Below, in pieces: positions 15,653 to 24,616 of a stretch of DNA of 64,000 nucleotides (positions are counted from its first letter, which is position 1; every line of letters begins with the position of its first letter). The translations under genes and the position numbers were made by a program. The notes beneath the pieces are model-generated. The model searched no databases. It was not told the DNA's origin and worked only from the letters and a program-made list of their open reading frames with translations. This stretch comes from Solibacillus sp. FSL W7-1464. GTDB lineage: Bacteria; Bacillota; Bacilli; Bacillales_A; Planococcaceae. The DNA is taken from assembly GCF_038004425.1 (NCBI RefSeq), contig NZ_JBBORC010000001.1, positions 1,899,001 through 1,963,000 on the forward strand. The letters are read 5' to 3'.

Positions 15653-18355
15653 ATAGGTAAGCCTTTGAAGTTATCTCCAGCTTTTCCCCCACTTCACACC
15701 GTACGTGCGAGTTTCCCAGCATACGGCGTTCCAATTAATTCAATTCATTTGATTTTTATGTAAGGACAAGATGTAATGTAGAATTAGATTGCTTCGTTCA
15801 GACATTGCTCACGCAATTCATTTACTTTCATTAGTTGCTTTTTATCTAATTGAAGTACTTTCATGAGTACTTCAATTTTCTTGGGGTCTTTAAGATGAAT
15901 TAATCTATGAACTGATTTATGTAAAATAATTAAGTTACTATAAGAATCATCTTGCGATAAATAATATGGGGTTCTATGGTGACAATGCCAATTATTAAAA
16001 CTAAGTTCAACCCCAGTTACAGCACATTTACCATATTGCGCAATAAATCTACTTATCCGATTATCGTTATACTCAATGGAACGTTGAGGGATAAACTGTT
16101 GCATCACATTTATAAGTGTTTGCTTGTTAATCGCTCTTAAACTATGATGAATTTTATTTCTACCTTCGGTAGTATAATTACAGATAATTTGTGAGAAGTT
16201 TAGATTTATTCGGCAACGTTGAGCATGAATTGGAGCAAGTGCCATTTCTTTAACTTTATAAATCTTGCATTCGTACCCCTTATACCTTTTTCGTAAAGAT
16301 TTCGTAAGGTCTTGAAACGTTGCTTCTTTTCTAATCCCTTTCAAACGATTATGTAGCGTTCTATGGATACGATAGTTCAGCTCAGCTAAATCATCTGTTA
16401 TGTGTGACGCTGCGGAGTAATAGTTTTGAATACCCATAACTACCGTATTAAACCGCCAGACATTTTCAATACATTGATGTTTTTGTATTGTCTTTACCGC
16501 CTTTTTCAACTTTATTTGGGCATTGTTTAGAGCCTTCTTCGTCATATGTGAATGTGCAACATATAGGGTACGCTTCTCTGTTTTCTTAGGATGAGCTTTA
16601 ATACGAAAGCCAAGAAATTCGGAAGAATTTTTCTTTAGATTCACAACTTTCGATTTCTCGTCGCTAATATCAAGATTCAAGCGTGTAGAGAGGAAATCTT
16701 TAACTGCATAAAACATGCGTATTGCTTGTGAACGTGTACGACAGATGATTTTAAAATCATCTGCATACCTTACAATATAACAATGCTTTAAGTTCGATTT
16801 CTTTAATGCCTGATTCATATTCACTTTGTTTTTATAAGCCTTCTTCGTTTCAAAGCTTTCCCACTGTTTACTAACCCACCAATCAAGCTCATTTAATACA
16901 ATGTTCGATAGAAGTGGTGATAGTATTCCTCCTTGCGGAGTACCTTTTACTGGAAAACCCTCGCCTATAATTTCAGCTTTTAAGAGGCGTGAAATTATAG
17001 ATAGAAGAGCTTTATCACGAATACCCATTGTCCACATTTGTTTTAACAGTTTCGAATGATTAACATTATCGAAAAATCCCTTTATATCAACGTCTACACA
17101 GTGATATAAACACGCTCGATTTATCAATGTTTCAAAACGTGCCTTCGCATGATGTGTACTACGATTGGGTCTGAATCCATAGCTATGCTTATAAAATCGT
17201 GCTTCACAAATTGGGTCTAAGACTTGTAAAATACATTGTTGAAATAACCTATCCCAAATTGTCGGAATACCTAGCGGTCGTGTTTTCCCGTTTGCTTTTG
17301 GAATAAAAACACGTCGTACTGCTTGTGGACGATAGTGTGCAAACATCTTTTGTATCGTTGATACAACTTTAGATATTTCAAGTTGCTTAATATCTTCAAT
17401 TGTTTGACCATCAAACCCAGCTGTTTTACTACCCGTATTTTTCTTGATATTACGGTACGCTAATTGAATGTTTTCACGCGATTGCATTACATCTAATAAA
17501 TCATAAAAATTTTGACCATCAACACTGCGAGCATATAACCTATCAAATTGATTTTGCATGTCATAATATTCGTTATGTCTCAGTTTCTTTCGTTTTAACA
17601 AGTCGGTGGCTCCTTTTGGAGCTGAACCTCTATTAGTCTCACAAGAACCTTATTAATCGTTGAAGAACTGCCTTTCATGGTGAATAAATCTTGTATTAAT
17701 CTAGTGGCGATCCCTCCACGTTCATTACACGCTTCAACGGTACTGTGCCACCACTTTCACTGATATTAAGGAAAGTTATATACTCGTTAATCTCACGATT
17801 ATTTTCCTTTCCAACGTTTCATCGAGAGTAAGCTCTCCACGTTATCAGCTTACCACGTTGAATATTAACTATTATGGAACAAACTTAGGTGCCTCCTATG
17901 AGCCTGTTAGCATTACATGTGCCTGTAACACAAGATGGACTTTTATATTGTTGATTCTTACTCATCCATAGCTAATCTCACATTTAGTGATATACACATT
18001 TCTATGTATTGCCAGTCTAGACCCGTACATTCAGAGGTTCGTCAGCAAATTAGGTTTATTATCCTATTGGTTGCATTCTCACCATATTTGTTCAACCCAA
18101 GCACCATGATTTACACCACCCCATCGGGTAGGATTTCGTCAGCTAGACTGTTACGGTAAATTCTCACGCCTATTAACCGAGCTTATAACACGCTTTTCCT
18201 TACTAAGCAGCGTGCTATTCGACGCAGGGGGAGCCTTTCAGAGCGTTACCTCATCATTCGACTCCTTGATAATATCCTTCAATTAAATATAAATTGCCTA
18301 GCCTTTACCAAGATTGTGTTAACCACATCTCATTTAAGCTAGGAACGTGTCGCAC
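15653..18355 (-). mobile_element. Complete group II intron (ribozyme plus encoded reverse transcriptase)
   Basis: The minus-strand 5' end GTGCGACACG (from 18355) matches the GUGYG consensus. Just downstream of the reverse transcriptase gene lies a canonical domain V (15673-15730), with GCCGTATGCTGGGAAAC and TCGCACGTACGGT strands, followed by a domain VI hairpin (GAAGT...ACTTC). The 3' end is probably ...TTACCTAT at about 15653; a terminal AY is expected. Total about 2.7 kb. Flanking bases suggest insertion next to the intergenic palindrome at 18356. The exact 3' boundary is uncertain by a few bases. Confidence 0.85.
15784..17601 (-). CDS. ltrA: Group II intron reverse transcriptase/maturase with HNH endonuclease domain
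   Basis: The 605-residue LtrA-type protein contains reverse-transcriptase blocks including RPLGIPTIWDRLFQQ (near 110-124), DIKGFFDNVNH, GTPQGGILSPLLSN and the catalytic IVRYADDFKIIC. A maturase (X) domain follows from about 390 to 480. At the C-terminus is an HNH-type module with CAVTGVELSFNNWHCHHRTPY and HKSVHRLIHL. It promotes intron splicing and retrohoming. All catalytic residues appear intact and the frame is unbroken, so the element may be active. It lies inside the intron RNA at 15653-18355. Confidence 0.95.
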   Translation of the reverse strand: MLKRKKLRHNEYYDMQNQFDRLYARSVDGQNFYDLLDVMQSRENIQLAYRNIKKNTGSKTAGFDGQTIEDIKQLEISKVVSTIQKMFAHYRPQAVRRVFIPKANGKTRPLGIPTIWDRLFQQCILQVLDPICEARFYKHSYGFRPNRSTHHAKARFETLINRACLYHCVDVDIKGFFDNVNHSKLLKQMWTMGIRDKALLSIISRLLKAEIIGEGFPVKGTPQGGILSPLLSNIVLNELDWWVSKQWESFETKKAYKNKVNMNQALKKSNLKHCYIVRYADDFKIICRTRSQAIRMFYAVKDFLSTRLNLDISDEKSKVVNLKKNSSEFLGFRIKAHPKKTEKRTLYVAHSHMTKKALNNAQIKLKKAVKTIQKHQCIENVWRFNTVVMGIQNYYSAASHITDDLAELNYRIHRTLHNRLKGIRKEATFQDLTKSLRKRYKGYECKIYKVKEMALAPIHAQRCRINLNFSQIICNYTTEGRNKIHHSLRAINKQTLINVMQQFIPQRSIEYNDNRISRFIAQYGKCAVTGVELSFNNWHCHHRTPYYLSQDDSYSNLIILHKSVHRLIHLKDPKKIEVLMKVLQLDKKQLMKVNELREQCLNEAI

Positions 18356-18432
18356 CAATAATATGGCCCTATAACGGAAAAACGCGATCTTCTTATTGAA
18401 GAACCGCGCCCGATTGTTAAGTAATATTAGAT
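18356..18432. repeat. Intergenic palindromic repeat, copy B
   Basis: It shares AATATGGCCC, the CGCGATCTTCTTATTGAAGA hairpin core and CCGATTGTTAAG/TAATATT with copy A at 14252-14312. The group II intron 5' end abuts this repeat. Confidence 0.65.
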
Positions 18433-18605
18433 TTTTATTGGTTAATTCTAAATACACATATCTTGGGGACACATTACAGATGAAGTAAACCTTTGATGGA
18501 ATTTAAATACATAATTGACCTATCAAAAAAACTTTAAAAAATGTTGAAACTATTTCTCGTTTTTTCCGTCGGTACAGGGCATTACATAATAAAGGAGACT
18601 TAATA

Positions 18606-20027
18606 ATGAAGAAAAGTATCAAAAGGAGGTCTTTCATGTTGAAAGCCAAACTAACAATAGTAGGGATTATTTTAATCATTATTGCTGCAAACCCATTCCA
18701 AGCACAAGCGGCTACTCAGTTTTCTGATGTGAATAGTCATTGGGCGAAGAAAGAAATCATGTATTTATCTGATTTCAATATTATCGGTGGCTATCCGGAT
18801 GGAACATTCAACCCGAATGAGCCGATCACGCGATCACAGGCATCTGCTATGCTCATCAAAGCACTAAAGATTCCGTTGAACGAAGATACATCAATTCAGT
18901 TCAAGGACGTGGCGAAAGATTCCCCTTACTACAAAATTCTCGCGACGGTGAATGAAAAAGGAATCCTTCGCGGTAACAATGGCTTCATGCGTCCCGGAGA
19001 AGAAACATCACGCGCGCAAATGGCTGCAATCTTACGTCGTGCATTCGACATGCCGCTTGATAAGCAACCGACATTCATTGATGTCACACCAGCACACTGG
19101 GCATATCAGGATATCAACGGAATCGCAAAACAGCGTGTAGCAGGTGGTTCTAACGGCAAATTTATGCCAAAAGACGCTGTCACACGTGCGCAGTTTTCGG
19201 CATTTTTAGTGCGTGCAATGGATGATAAAATGAAATTAAGCAACTATCGTTCATATGTCAGCATAAAAGGTAAAGCAATTGAACAGGATGGCTTGCTCTA
19301 CTCTATCGCTAAAGACAAAGATGGTTATAATCAAATTATTAAAGAAAATATGGAAACCGCTAAACAAGAGGTTTTATTAAAAGATGAAGACATCCCACGT
19401 AGTACTTGGGATTATTCCCCTTTGTACTTGCATAACAATACTCAATTGATTCTCTATAACAATGAAATTTTTATTCCTTATCATAGTGGCGATTTTGCTG
19501 AAGCAGACGAAGTTCCATATGCTTATGCAGTAATGAAAATGAATACAAATGGACAGGAACTGAAGAAAATGAAAGAACCTTCAGGCAGTAACTTCCGTAA
19601 TATGTTCGTTTGGAACGACCGGATTTTCTATACGGATGTAGATGCAGAGAATTGGAATTACTTGAATCGTCGTATTGTACAGGACAATGAGAAATTTGTG
19701 GACAGCAAGCTAGAACTTTATTCTACAAAGATGGATGGCAGTAGTGATAAGAAAAAAGAATTCAGCTTTGATGCGCGTATAACTTTTGATGTATACAGTT
19801 ACAGTTACGGGGATGGAACACCTATCGAGGCGGGTGGAGAAAATAAATCTGTATTATATGACCATTCTTCAATTTATTACTTTAACAATAAAGGTATCTT
19901 CAAATATAGTTTGCTTGATAAAACGACAAACAAGCTTTCCAATGTTTTAGCTAAGGATATGAATATTTCAGATACACAATTAGTTGTGACAGATCTAAAC
20001 GGAAAGAAACATACACTAAAGAAATAA
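18606..20027 (+). CDS. S-layer homology (SLH) domain protein with C-terminal beta-propeller-like region
   Basis: The 473-residue exported protein has a signal peptide ending at AQA (residue 35). Three SLH domains follow (about 38-83, 98-145 and 156-205), with motifs FSDVNSHWAKKEI, ITRSQASAMLIKAL and VTRAQFSAFLVRAM. SLH domains bind pyruvylated wall polymer, anchoring the protein to the cell surface. Residues 210-473 resemble DUF5050-type repeats of strands such as YSIAKDKDGYNQIIKENME. Two starts are possible: ATG 18606 with AAAGGAGA, and an internal ATG at 18636 with a stronger AAAGGAGGT six bases upstream that gives a more conventional signal peptide. Confidence 0.9.
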   Translation: MKKSIKRRSFMLKAKLTIVGIILIIIAANPFQAQAATQFSDVNSHWAKKEIMYLSDFNIIGGYPDGTFNPNEPITRSQASAMLIKALKIPLNEDTSIQFKDVAKDSPYYKILATVNEKGILRGNNGFMRPGEETSRAQMAAILRRAFDMPLDKQPTFIDVTPAHWAYQDINGIAKQRVAGGSNGKFMPKDAVTRAQFSAFLVRAMDDKMKLSNYRSYVSIKGKAIEQDGLLYSIAKDKDGYNQIIKENMETAKQEVLLKDEDIPRSTWDYSPLYLHNNTQLILYNNEIFIPYHSGDFAEADEVPYAYAVMKMNTNGQELKKMKEPSGSNFRNMFVWNDRIFYTDVDAENWNYLNRRIVQDNEKFVDSKLELYSTKMDGSSDKKKEFSFDARITFDVYSYSYGDGTPIEAGGENKSVLYDHSSIYYFNNKGIFKYSLLDKTTNKLSNVLAKDMNISDTQLVVTDLNGKKHTLKK

Positions 20028-20321
20028 CCTATAAACAAAAAAGTGGTCTTTTGATAAATCGTACTTACTTATGGTACGGTTCACCCATGTTAATCCAAAA
20101 GCCTTTTAATTTACCAATGAGTCCTTTGAATTCTTATTCAAGGAAGATCGTTATTCAACTAAAGGCCCTGGAATCGAAATATTGGAGCGAAAAAAATGCA
20201 GGTTTACAGCGTTAATAAATTTTCTCTGTATACAGGTTTTTATTCAAATAACAACTCATAACGTTTTCTCCATGTTTATATACCATTGCATAAAAAGCTG
20301 TATAAACAAGGTTACATACAA
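20028..20321. other. Intergenic region without recognised genes
   Basis: Several weak dyads; one piece near 20130-20170 faintly resembles the palindromic repeat at 14252. No coding frame supported. Confidence 0.35.
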
Positions 20322-20363
20322 AAACCCACAAACGTTGATTTAACAATGTTTGTGGGTTTTCTG
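20322..20363. terminator. Bidirectional terminator between SLH and MFS genes
   Basis: AAACCCACAAAC (20322-20333) pairs perfectly with GTTTGTGGGTTT (20348-20359). Confidence 0.7.
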
Positions 20364-20366
20364 TAC

Positions 20367-20400
20367 GTGTCCAAACTTTCATTTGGGAACGTTTATTTTA
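20367..20400. repeat. CCAAA-TTTGGGAACGTTTATT repeat
   Basis: Second copy of the short dyad element at 14987-15020, again just beyond a minus-strand stop codon. Confidence 0.45.
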
Positions 20401-20415
20401 TATTTAATGTATGAT

Positions 20416-21597
20416 TTATACGAATCTTTTTTGCACATAACCAAAATAAATAGCGGACAGTAGTAAAATTAGCCCCGAACCAATGAAAAGCCACTGAACA
20501 GAAAAGATAGTTGCTAACGCCCCTGCAAGCAATGTTGATAAACCAAATAATAAAGATGTTAATACACCTTGGGCACTATAAACTTTCACAAGTTGTTCAT
20601 CCGTTGCTTTTAATTGTAGCCACGTACCAAGCAGAATGCCTTTGAACTGGTCAAAAACTCCGAAAAATAGACTTAATATTAGTGCTACTATTGCAATTTG
20701 GTTTAATCCAAACAATAACATCACAATAGCAACAGCAACTGATGAAAACAATACGATATTTTTTAAATTCCTCTCGAAAAATTGGTCAAATTTAGTGAAA
20801 ATAAAACCACCAATAATCAATCCAATGAAGAAGGTTGTATTAATATAACCCCACCATGCCTCAGATACATGTAGTACATCAGCCACAAAAAGATACATAA
20901 TGGCTGCGACCCAAACGACATTTGCAATGGATTCAAGGATAATCATTACATGAATCGTACGGAACGAATGATTATCCCAAATAAGTTTAAAGCCCTCTGT
21001 TAGTTCCTGTTTTTTAGCAACATTTAATTTTCTTTCGAATCGCGTATTGTCTGTAACGAACAAAATAAAAAATGTAGAGAGAATAAAAAGGAATAATGTC
21101 ATCCAAATCACTATTCCCCCACTAGTTGCTGCCACAAGTATCCCGCCAAGTGCCCAACCACCAAGCCGTGTTGATTCATCAAGCATTGATAAAATTCCAT
21201 TTGCACGTAGAAGATGTGAATTTTCTACGATTCGAGGAATCAGCGCAGTACTAGCTGGTTGTGCAAACCCATCTAAAAAAGCGACTGCAAAAATGATTAT
21301 TAGCATAAAGGATAATGACAGTATATAAAGCGAACCTACTGCCAAAATCAACAATAAAATCGTTTTTAATGCTTGCGAAATAACAAGTAATTGTTTTAAA
21401 CGGTAACGATTAAACAGTAGAGGCGCAAAACTGCTACTAATCATGCGACCAGCCATATTTAAAAATGGGAATAGTGCCATAAAGAATGGTGACTCACTTG
21501 CTTGATATAAAATAGAAATTAACCCGACGATATAAAAAACGTCACCTAAGTTGGCAAATAATTGACTAATCCATAAATAATGAAACGATTTTTTCAT
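20416..21597 (-). CDS. MFS transporter (12-TM exporter type)
   Basis: This major facilitator protein of about 393 residues begins MKKSFHYLWISQLFANLGDVFY, typical of the NreB/MefA-like exporter clan. It is hydrophobic throughout, with about 12 membrane helices and a basic central loop (RFERKLNVAKKQ). The start at 21597 is preferred over the GTG at 21603 because AAAGGGTA is better spaced for it. No regulator is adjacent. Substrate unknown; drug or metabolite efflux is typical of the clan. Confidence 0.85.
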   Translation of the reverse strand: MKKSFHYLWISQLFANLGDVFYIVGLISILYQASESPFFMALFPFLNMAGRMISSSFAPLLFNRYRLKQLLVISQALKTILLLILAVGSLYILSLSFMLIIIFAVAFLDGFAQPASTALIPRIVENSHLLRANGILSMLDESTRLGGWALGGILVAATSGGIVIWMTLFLFILSTFFILFVTDNTRFERKLNVAKKQELTEGFKLIWDNHSFRTIHVMIILESIANVVWVAAIMYLFVADVLHVSEAWWGYINTTFFIGLIIGGFIFTKFDQFFERNLKNIVLFSSVAVAIVMLLFGLNQIAIVALILSLFFGVFDQFKGILLGTWLQLKATDEQLVKVYSAQGVLTSLLFGLSTLLAGALATIFSVQWLFIGSGLILLLSAIYFGYVQKRFV

Positions 21598-21848
21598 CTT
21601 CACTACCCTTTCTTGTGTTAAAAATTCAAAAGGTAGTTAAAGTTACACTCGTATCTCCTCCAATTCACTCCGATACACCACTAGCTAACATTTAAATATA
21701 AGAACAAAAACGAACTGTAATTATCCATTTTTGGCAGGAAGATGAAATGTTTATTTTAATTATAACGTAAAAATTATGCATTTAAAACAAGTTCCCAAAG
21801 CGATGTTTGGTCACATTTAGAAATATTTGTTGCACTAAGCATCCATTT
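21598..21848. other. AT-rich intergenic stretch upstream of the MFS gene
   Basis: No gene seen; presumably holds the MFS promoter on the minus strand, not clearly assignable. Confidence 0.35.
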
Positions 21849-21983
21849 CTAAATTCCGGTTCCTTTTGAAAGTTTCTTTTTAATAACAAAGTAAGTTACT
21901 ACACCTAAGCAAATGTATATAATCAACATATAACTTCCCAATAACATTGAGTTCTTAAATACAATGGTTAGCGTGTAGGCGGC
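21849..21983 (-). pseudogene. Remnant: C-terminal membrane helix of a lost transporter
   Basis: A minus-strand frame open only from a preceding stop encodes AAYTLTIVFKNSMLLGSYML, then IIYICLGVVTYFVIKKKL, and ends. It looks like the last transmembrane helix and basic tail of an ABC-2-like permease. No ribosome-binding site or start. Confidence 0.45.
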
Positions 21984-22028
21984 TTATGTTTCAAATCAAT
22001 CTTAAATTTTTCATATCCACAGTCAAAA

Positions 22029-22165
22029 CTAAAAGACACAACCATTAACTATTTCAATCGTTATTCCCCTTTCTGCTTTAATAACCTTCCCCGTTAGCTT
22101 AAGTGGCCCTTTAACTGAAAAGGTTCCATTCCGTATCCAAGGAAAGCGCCCGATTACGATATAAG
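22029..22165 (-). pseudogene. Remnant: C-terminal fragment of an unknown protein
   Basis: A minus-strand frame without a start encodes VIGRFPWIRNGTFSVKGPLK, then LTGKVIKAERGITIEIVNG, and stops. It reads as a genuine protein fragment directly downstream of the MFS stop. Family not recognised. Confidence 0.4.
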
Positions 22166-22172
22166 TAAAAAC

Positions 22173-23372
22173 CTATTTAGTTGTTTCCATTGAGGGAAGT
22201 ATGAGAAGACAAGCTATACCGATAATTAGTAGATAGGCGGATAATATGAATCCTAAGCTAATGATACCGATTAAGTCTATTAGGTAGCCAAATAGCAAGT
22301 AACCTGGTATGCCTCCCCCAACACTAATAATATGATAAACACTAAATACACGCGCAAGGTGTGTACCCTGTACATTGGTTTGAAGATAACTCACAACGAA
22401 AATATTTAATATACCTTGAGAAACCCCGCCAACTATTAATAAAAACTGTAACAAAGGCAATGGCAATTTCAGTGCAAAACATAAAATAGCAAAACTAAAA
22501 GCAAATAATGATATTAAGAACCCATATTTTTTATTTAAATTGTTGTATAGAAATGGACTAATTAATGAACCTATTACAATTCCGAGTATTGTCGGGGTTG
22601 TAAATAAGAAAAAGTATTCGGCTCCTTTACCATATATCACTTTTAAATAACTAATTAAGTAAATATCAATTGCAGAGCCAACCATCCAACCTAAAAAAAA
22701 TATAATAAACAGCCTGAAAATGATTCGATCCTTTTTAATATAGAGAAGACCTTCTTTAATTGAATTCACTAAGGGAACTTTTTCTGATATATAAATGTTA
22801 TTTTGATAAGCAGGTTGAATAAAGAAAACAGTTAGAAGAGAAGCAAAATAAAAAATAGTCACGACGAGTAAACTATCATATATAGTAAAACCGAATTTAA
22901 ATAACAGAGCTGCAAAGGAATAAGCAATCAGTTTACCTGTCATATTAATGATACGAAAAAGGCCATTAGCTTTAGGGATTGACTGACTATCTATAATATG
23001 TGGAATTAAGCTGGCACTTGAAGTAGTGAAAAAAGCATTCACGAGTGTGATTAAAAAAATCAGTACATAAATTATAAGAACCGATTTGTTTTGAAAATAA
23101 CTGATGTAATAAAAGAGCAACAGTAGGGCTATTCGAATAGCGTCGGAAGAAACCATTATTTTTTGTAATGGTTTTGCTTCAACAAATGCCCCGATGTGTA
23201 AACCAAATAATAAAACAGGAAGTGCCGAAAATAGAAAATATAGCGAAGTATCGACACCAGTCCCTCCCAATGTCTGCAGCATACTCAGTAAAATAACAAA
23301 TAATATTGCATCTCCAAACGCACTAAAAAAGTGAGCAGAAAATAGTAAGAGGAATTTTTTATTGTTAAACAT
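22173..23372 (-). CDS. MFS transporter (TetR-regulated efflux candidate)
   Basis: The 399-residue 12-helix MFS protein starts MFNNKKFLLLFSAHFFSAFGDAI, with a basic central loop. GAGGTG precedes the ATG. It lies directly downstream of a TetR regulator on the same strand. Identical 15-bp operators sit in front of both genes, so the pair forms an autoregulated efflux module. Substrate not identifiable. Confidence 0.87.
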   Translation of the reverse strand: MFNNKKFLLLFSAHFFSAFGDAILFVILLSMLQTLGGTGVDTSLYFLFSALPVLLFGLHIGAFVEAKPLQKIMVSSDAIRIALLLLFYYISYFQNKSVLIIYVLIFLITLVNAFFTTSSASLIPHIIDSQSIPKANGLFRIINMTGKLIAYSFAALLFKFGFTIYDSLLVVTIFYFASLLTVFFIQPAYQNNIYISEKVPLVNSIKEGLLYIKKDRIIFRLFIIFFLGWMVGSAIDIYLISYLKVIYGKGAEYFFLFTTPTILGIVIGSLISPFLYNNLNKKYGFLISLFAFSFAILCFALKLPLPLLQFLLIVGGVSQGILNIFVVSYLQTNVQGTHLARVFSVYHIISVGGGIPGYLLFGYLIDLIGIISLGFILSAYLLIIGIACLLILPSMETTK

Positions 23373-23393
23373 GTTTCACCTCATCCATTTTAA

Positions 23394-23408
23394 TTGACCA
23401 GTGGTTAA
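23394..23408. promoter_or_regulatory. TetR operator, copy 1 (before the MFS gene)
   Basis: TTGACCAGTGGTTAA, a dyad with half-site TTRACCA, identical to the site at 24008-24022. Confidence 0.75.
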
Positions 23409-23428
23409 TAAAGAGTGAAAAGAAAACT

Positions 23429-23992
23429 CTAGCGAACTAGAGTTTTTAGTAAAAAATCGGTATAGGATTGTGCTTCTTCTTGTGCTTGTTCGAAATTTTC
23501 AACGCGTCCTTTATAATAAAGGACAAAGCCGTGAAGCGCTATAAATGTCGAGTGGATGTTATTTTCATCTAATGTATGCTTATGTAGGCATTGTAAAGTA
23601 TGAATGAACTTTTTTAAGCTTTCTTTTGGAGCGATTTGTTGTAAGGGATCATTTAAACCATCGTGTTTAACAAACATAAAATCATACTGGCTTTGATTGT
23701 CTAAGCCAAATTGAATATAGTTAGTTAATACATATTTAGTACCTTCAAGGCAATCAAATTTTAAGGCACTATCTAATAAGTTGTTTAATATTGTGAAATA
23801 CTTTTCAATAACCGCATTAAATAAATCTGTTTTATTTTGAAAGTGGTAGTAAATAGAGCCGTGACTAAATCCTAAAGCACTTGCAATAGAACGCATCGAC
23901 ACTTTTTGAAAATCAATTTGAAGAAACTGTCGGTCTGCCTCCTCGACAATCATATCCTTTGTTAATCCATTCTCAACTTTCTTTCGTCCCAT
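23429..23992 (-). CDS. TetR family transcriptional regulator
   Basis: The 187-residue repressor has an N-terminal helix-turn-helix near residues 27-50 (VSMRSIASALGFSHGSIYYHF), the canonical TetR signature. A ligand-binding domain of about 130 residues follows. It is followed after 56 bp by the MFS gene it probably represses. Perfectly matching operators precede both. Confidence 0.92.
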   Translation of the reverse strand: MGRKKVENGLTKDMIVEEADRQFLQIDFQKVSMRSIASALGFSHGSIYYHFQNKTDLFNAVIEKYFTILNNLLDSALKFDCLEGTKYVLTNYIQFGLDNQSQYDFMFVKHDGLNDPLQQIAPKESLKKFIHTLQCLHKHTLDENNIHSTFIALHGFVLYYKGRVENFEQAQEEAQSYTDFLLKTLVR

Positions 23993-24007
23993 AAATTACA
24001 CCTCTAT

Positions 24008-24022
24008 TTGACCAGTGGTTAA
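24008..24022. promoter_or_regulatory. TetR operator, copy 2 (before tetR)
   Basis: TTGACCAGTGGTTAA, identical to copy 1; position fits autorepression. Confidence 0.75.
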
Positions 24023-24282
24023 TTATATAATAAAGCATAAAATTTATTAATGCAAATTAAATATTGGTTAAACCAAATACCTGCCATATAGATTGCATTC
24101 TGTGTAATTACTGCTGCTTTAAGGTGTGCCGCATACAGATTATAATTTGGATCTGAATAATCATAGTATACGTCATCACCATAGGTATCCAAAATGTCTT
24201 CAATTGCTTCAATCGGATTTGAGTTTAAATTATCAAATGAATTAGTTCTAAAATCTATGAGAACCCCCTCTTTGCTTGCCAA
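24019..24282 (-). CDS. Doubtful small ORF (87 aa) or gene remnant
   Basis: The frame starts at TTG 24282 with GAGG five bases upstream. Residues 1-65 (for example NPIEAIEDILDTYGDDVYYD) look protein-like, whereas the tail is low quality and runs into the TetR operator. I do not recognise it. It could be a truncated gene whose 3' end was replaced. Confidence 0.35.
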   Translation of the reverse strand: MASKEGVLIDFRTNSFDNLNSNPIEAIEDILDTYGDDVYYDYSDPNYNLYAAHLKAAVITQNAIYMAGIWFNQYLICINKFYALLYN

Positions 24283-24357
24283 AATTACCTCTTCCTATCT
24301 TTAGTTCTACATATAAGACGTTACTAACAAGAATAATATTGCATTTATTTACAAAAA

Positions 24358-24389
24358 GAGCTCAATTTGTTAAAAAACAAATTGAGCTC
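24358..24389 (-). terminator. Perfect 14-bp hairpin terminator
   Basis: GAGCTCAATTTGTT / AACAAATTGAGCTC with a 4-nt loop; on the minus strand followed by TTTTTG. Confidence 0.75.
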
Positions 24390-24600
24390 TCATCAAATTA
24401 CCGAGATTATTCTTTTTCTAGCAATGAACTTGGTGCCATGCTTCTTATAGGGGAAGCAGAGGCACTCGCTTCCCTTATACTTAGTCATTCAACCTTACCA
24501 GAAACACATTATGTAAAGCACTACCTTTGTGAAATCCTATTACCTAATGGTGGCCCTACCATTAGGTTTATCCATATACTCTAGGTAATCCCTGACTTGT
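24390..24600 (-). mobile_element. Possible IS200/IS605-type end or derived MITE
   Basis: A non-coding block with two imperfect hairpins: GGGAAGC...GCTTCCC near 24451-24477 and CCTAATGG...CCATTAGG near 24543-24568. The minus-strand order of hairpins and single-stranded stretches resembles the structured right end/guide-RNA region of IS605-family elements, as I recall it. No tnpA or tnpB coding sequence is present, so this is at most a solo end. Low certainty. Confidence 0.35.
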
Positions 24601-24616
24601 AACTAAAAATTCTTCA

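Noticed and set aside
17935-18159. 74-codon plus-strand frame
   Set aside because: It lies within the RNA domains of the group II intron on the opposite strand and has no ribosome site.
24276-24584. 102-codon plus-strand frame
   Set aside because: It crosses the terminator at 24358 and the hairpinned non-coding block; composition is not protein-like.
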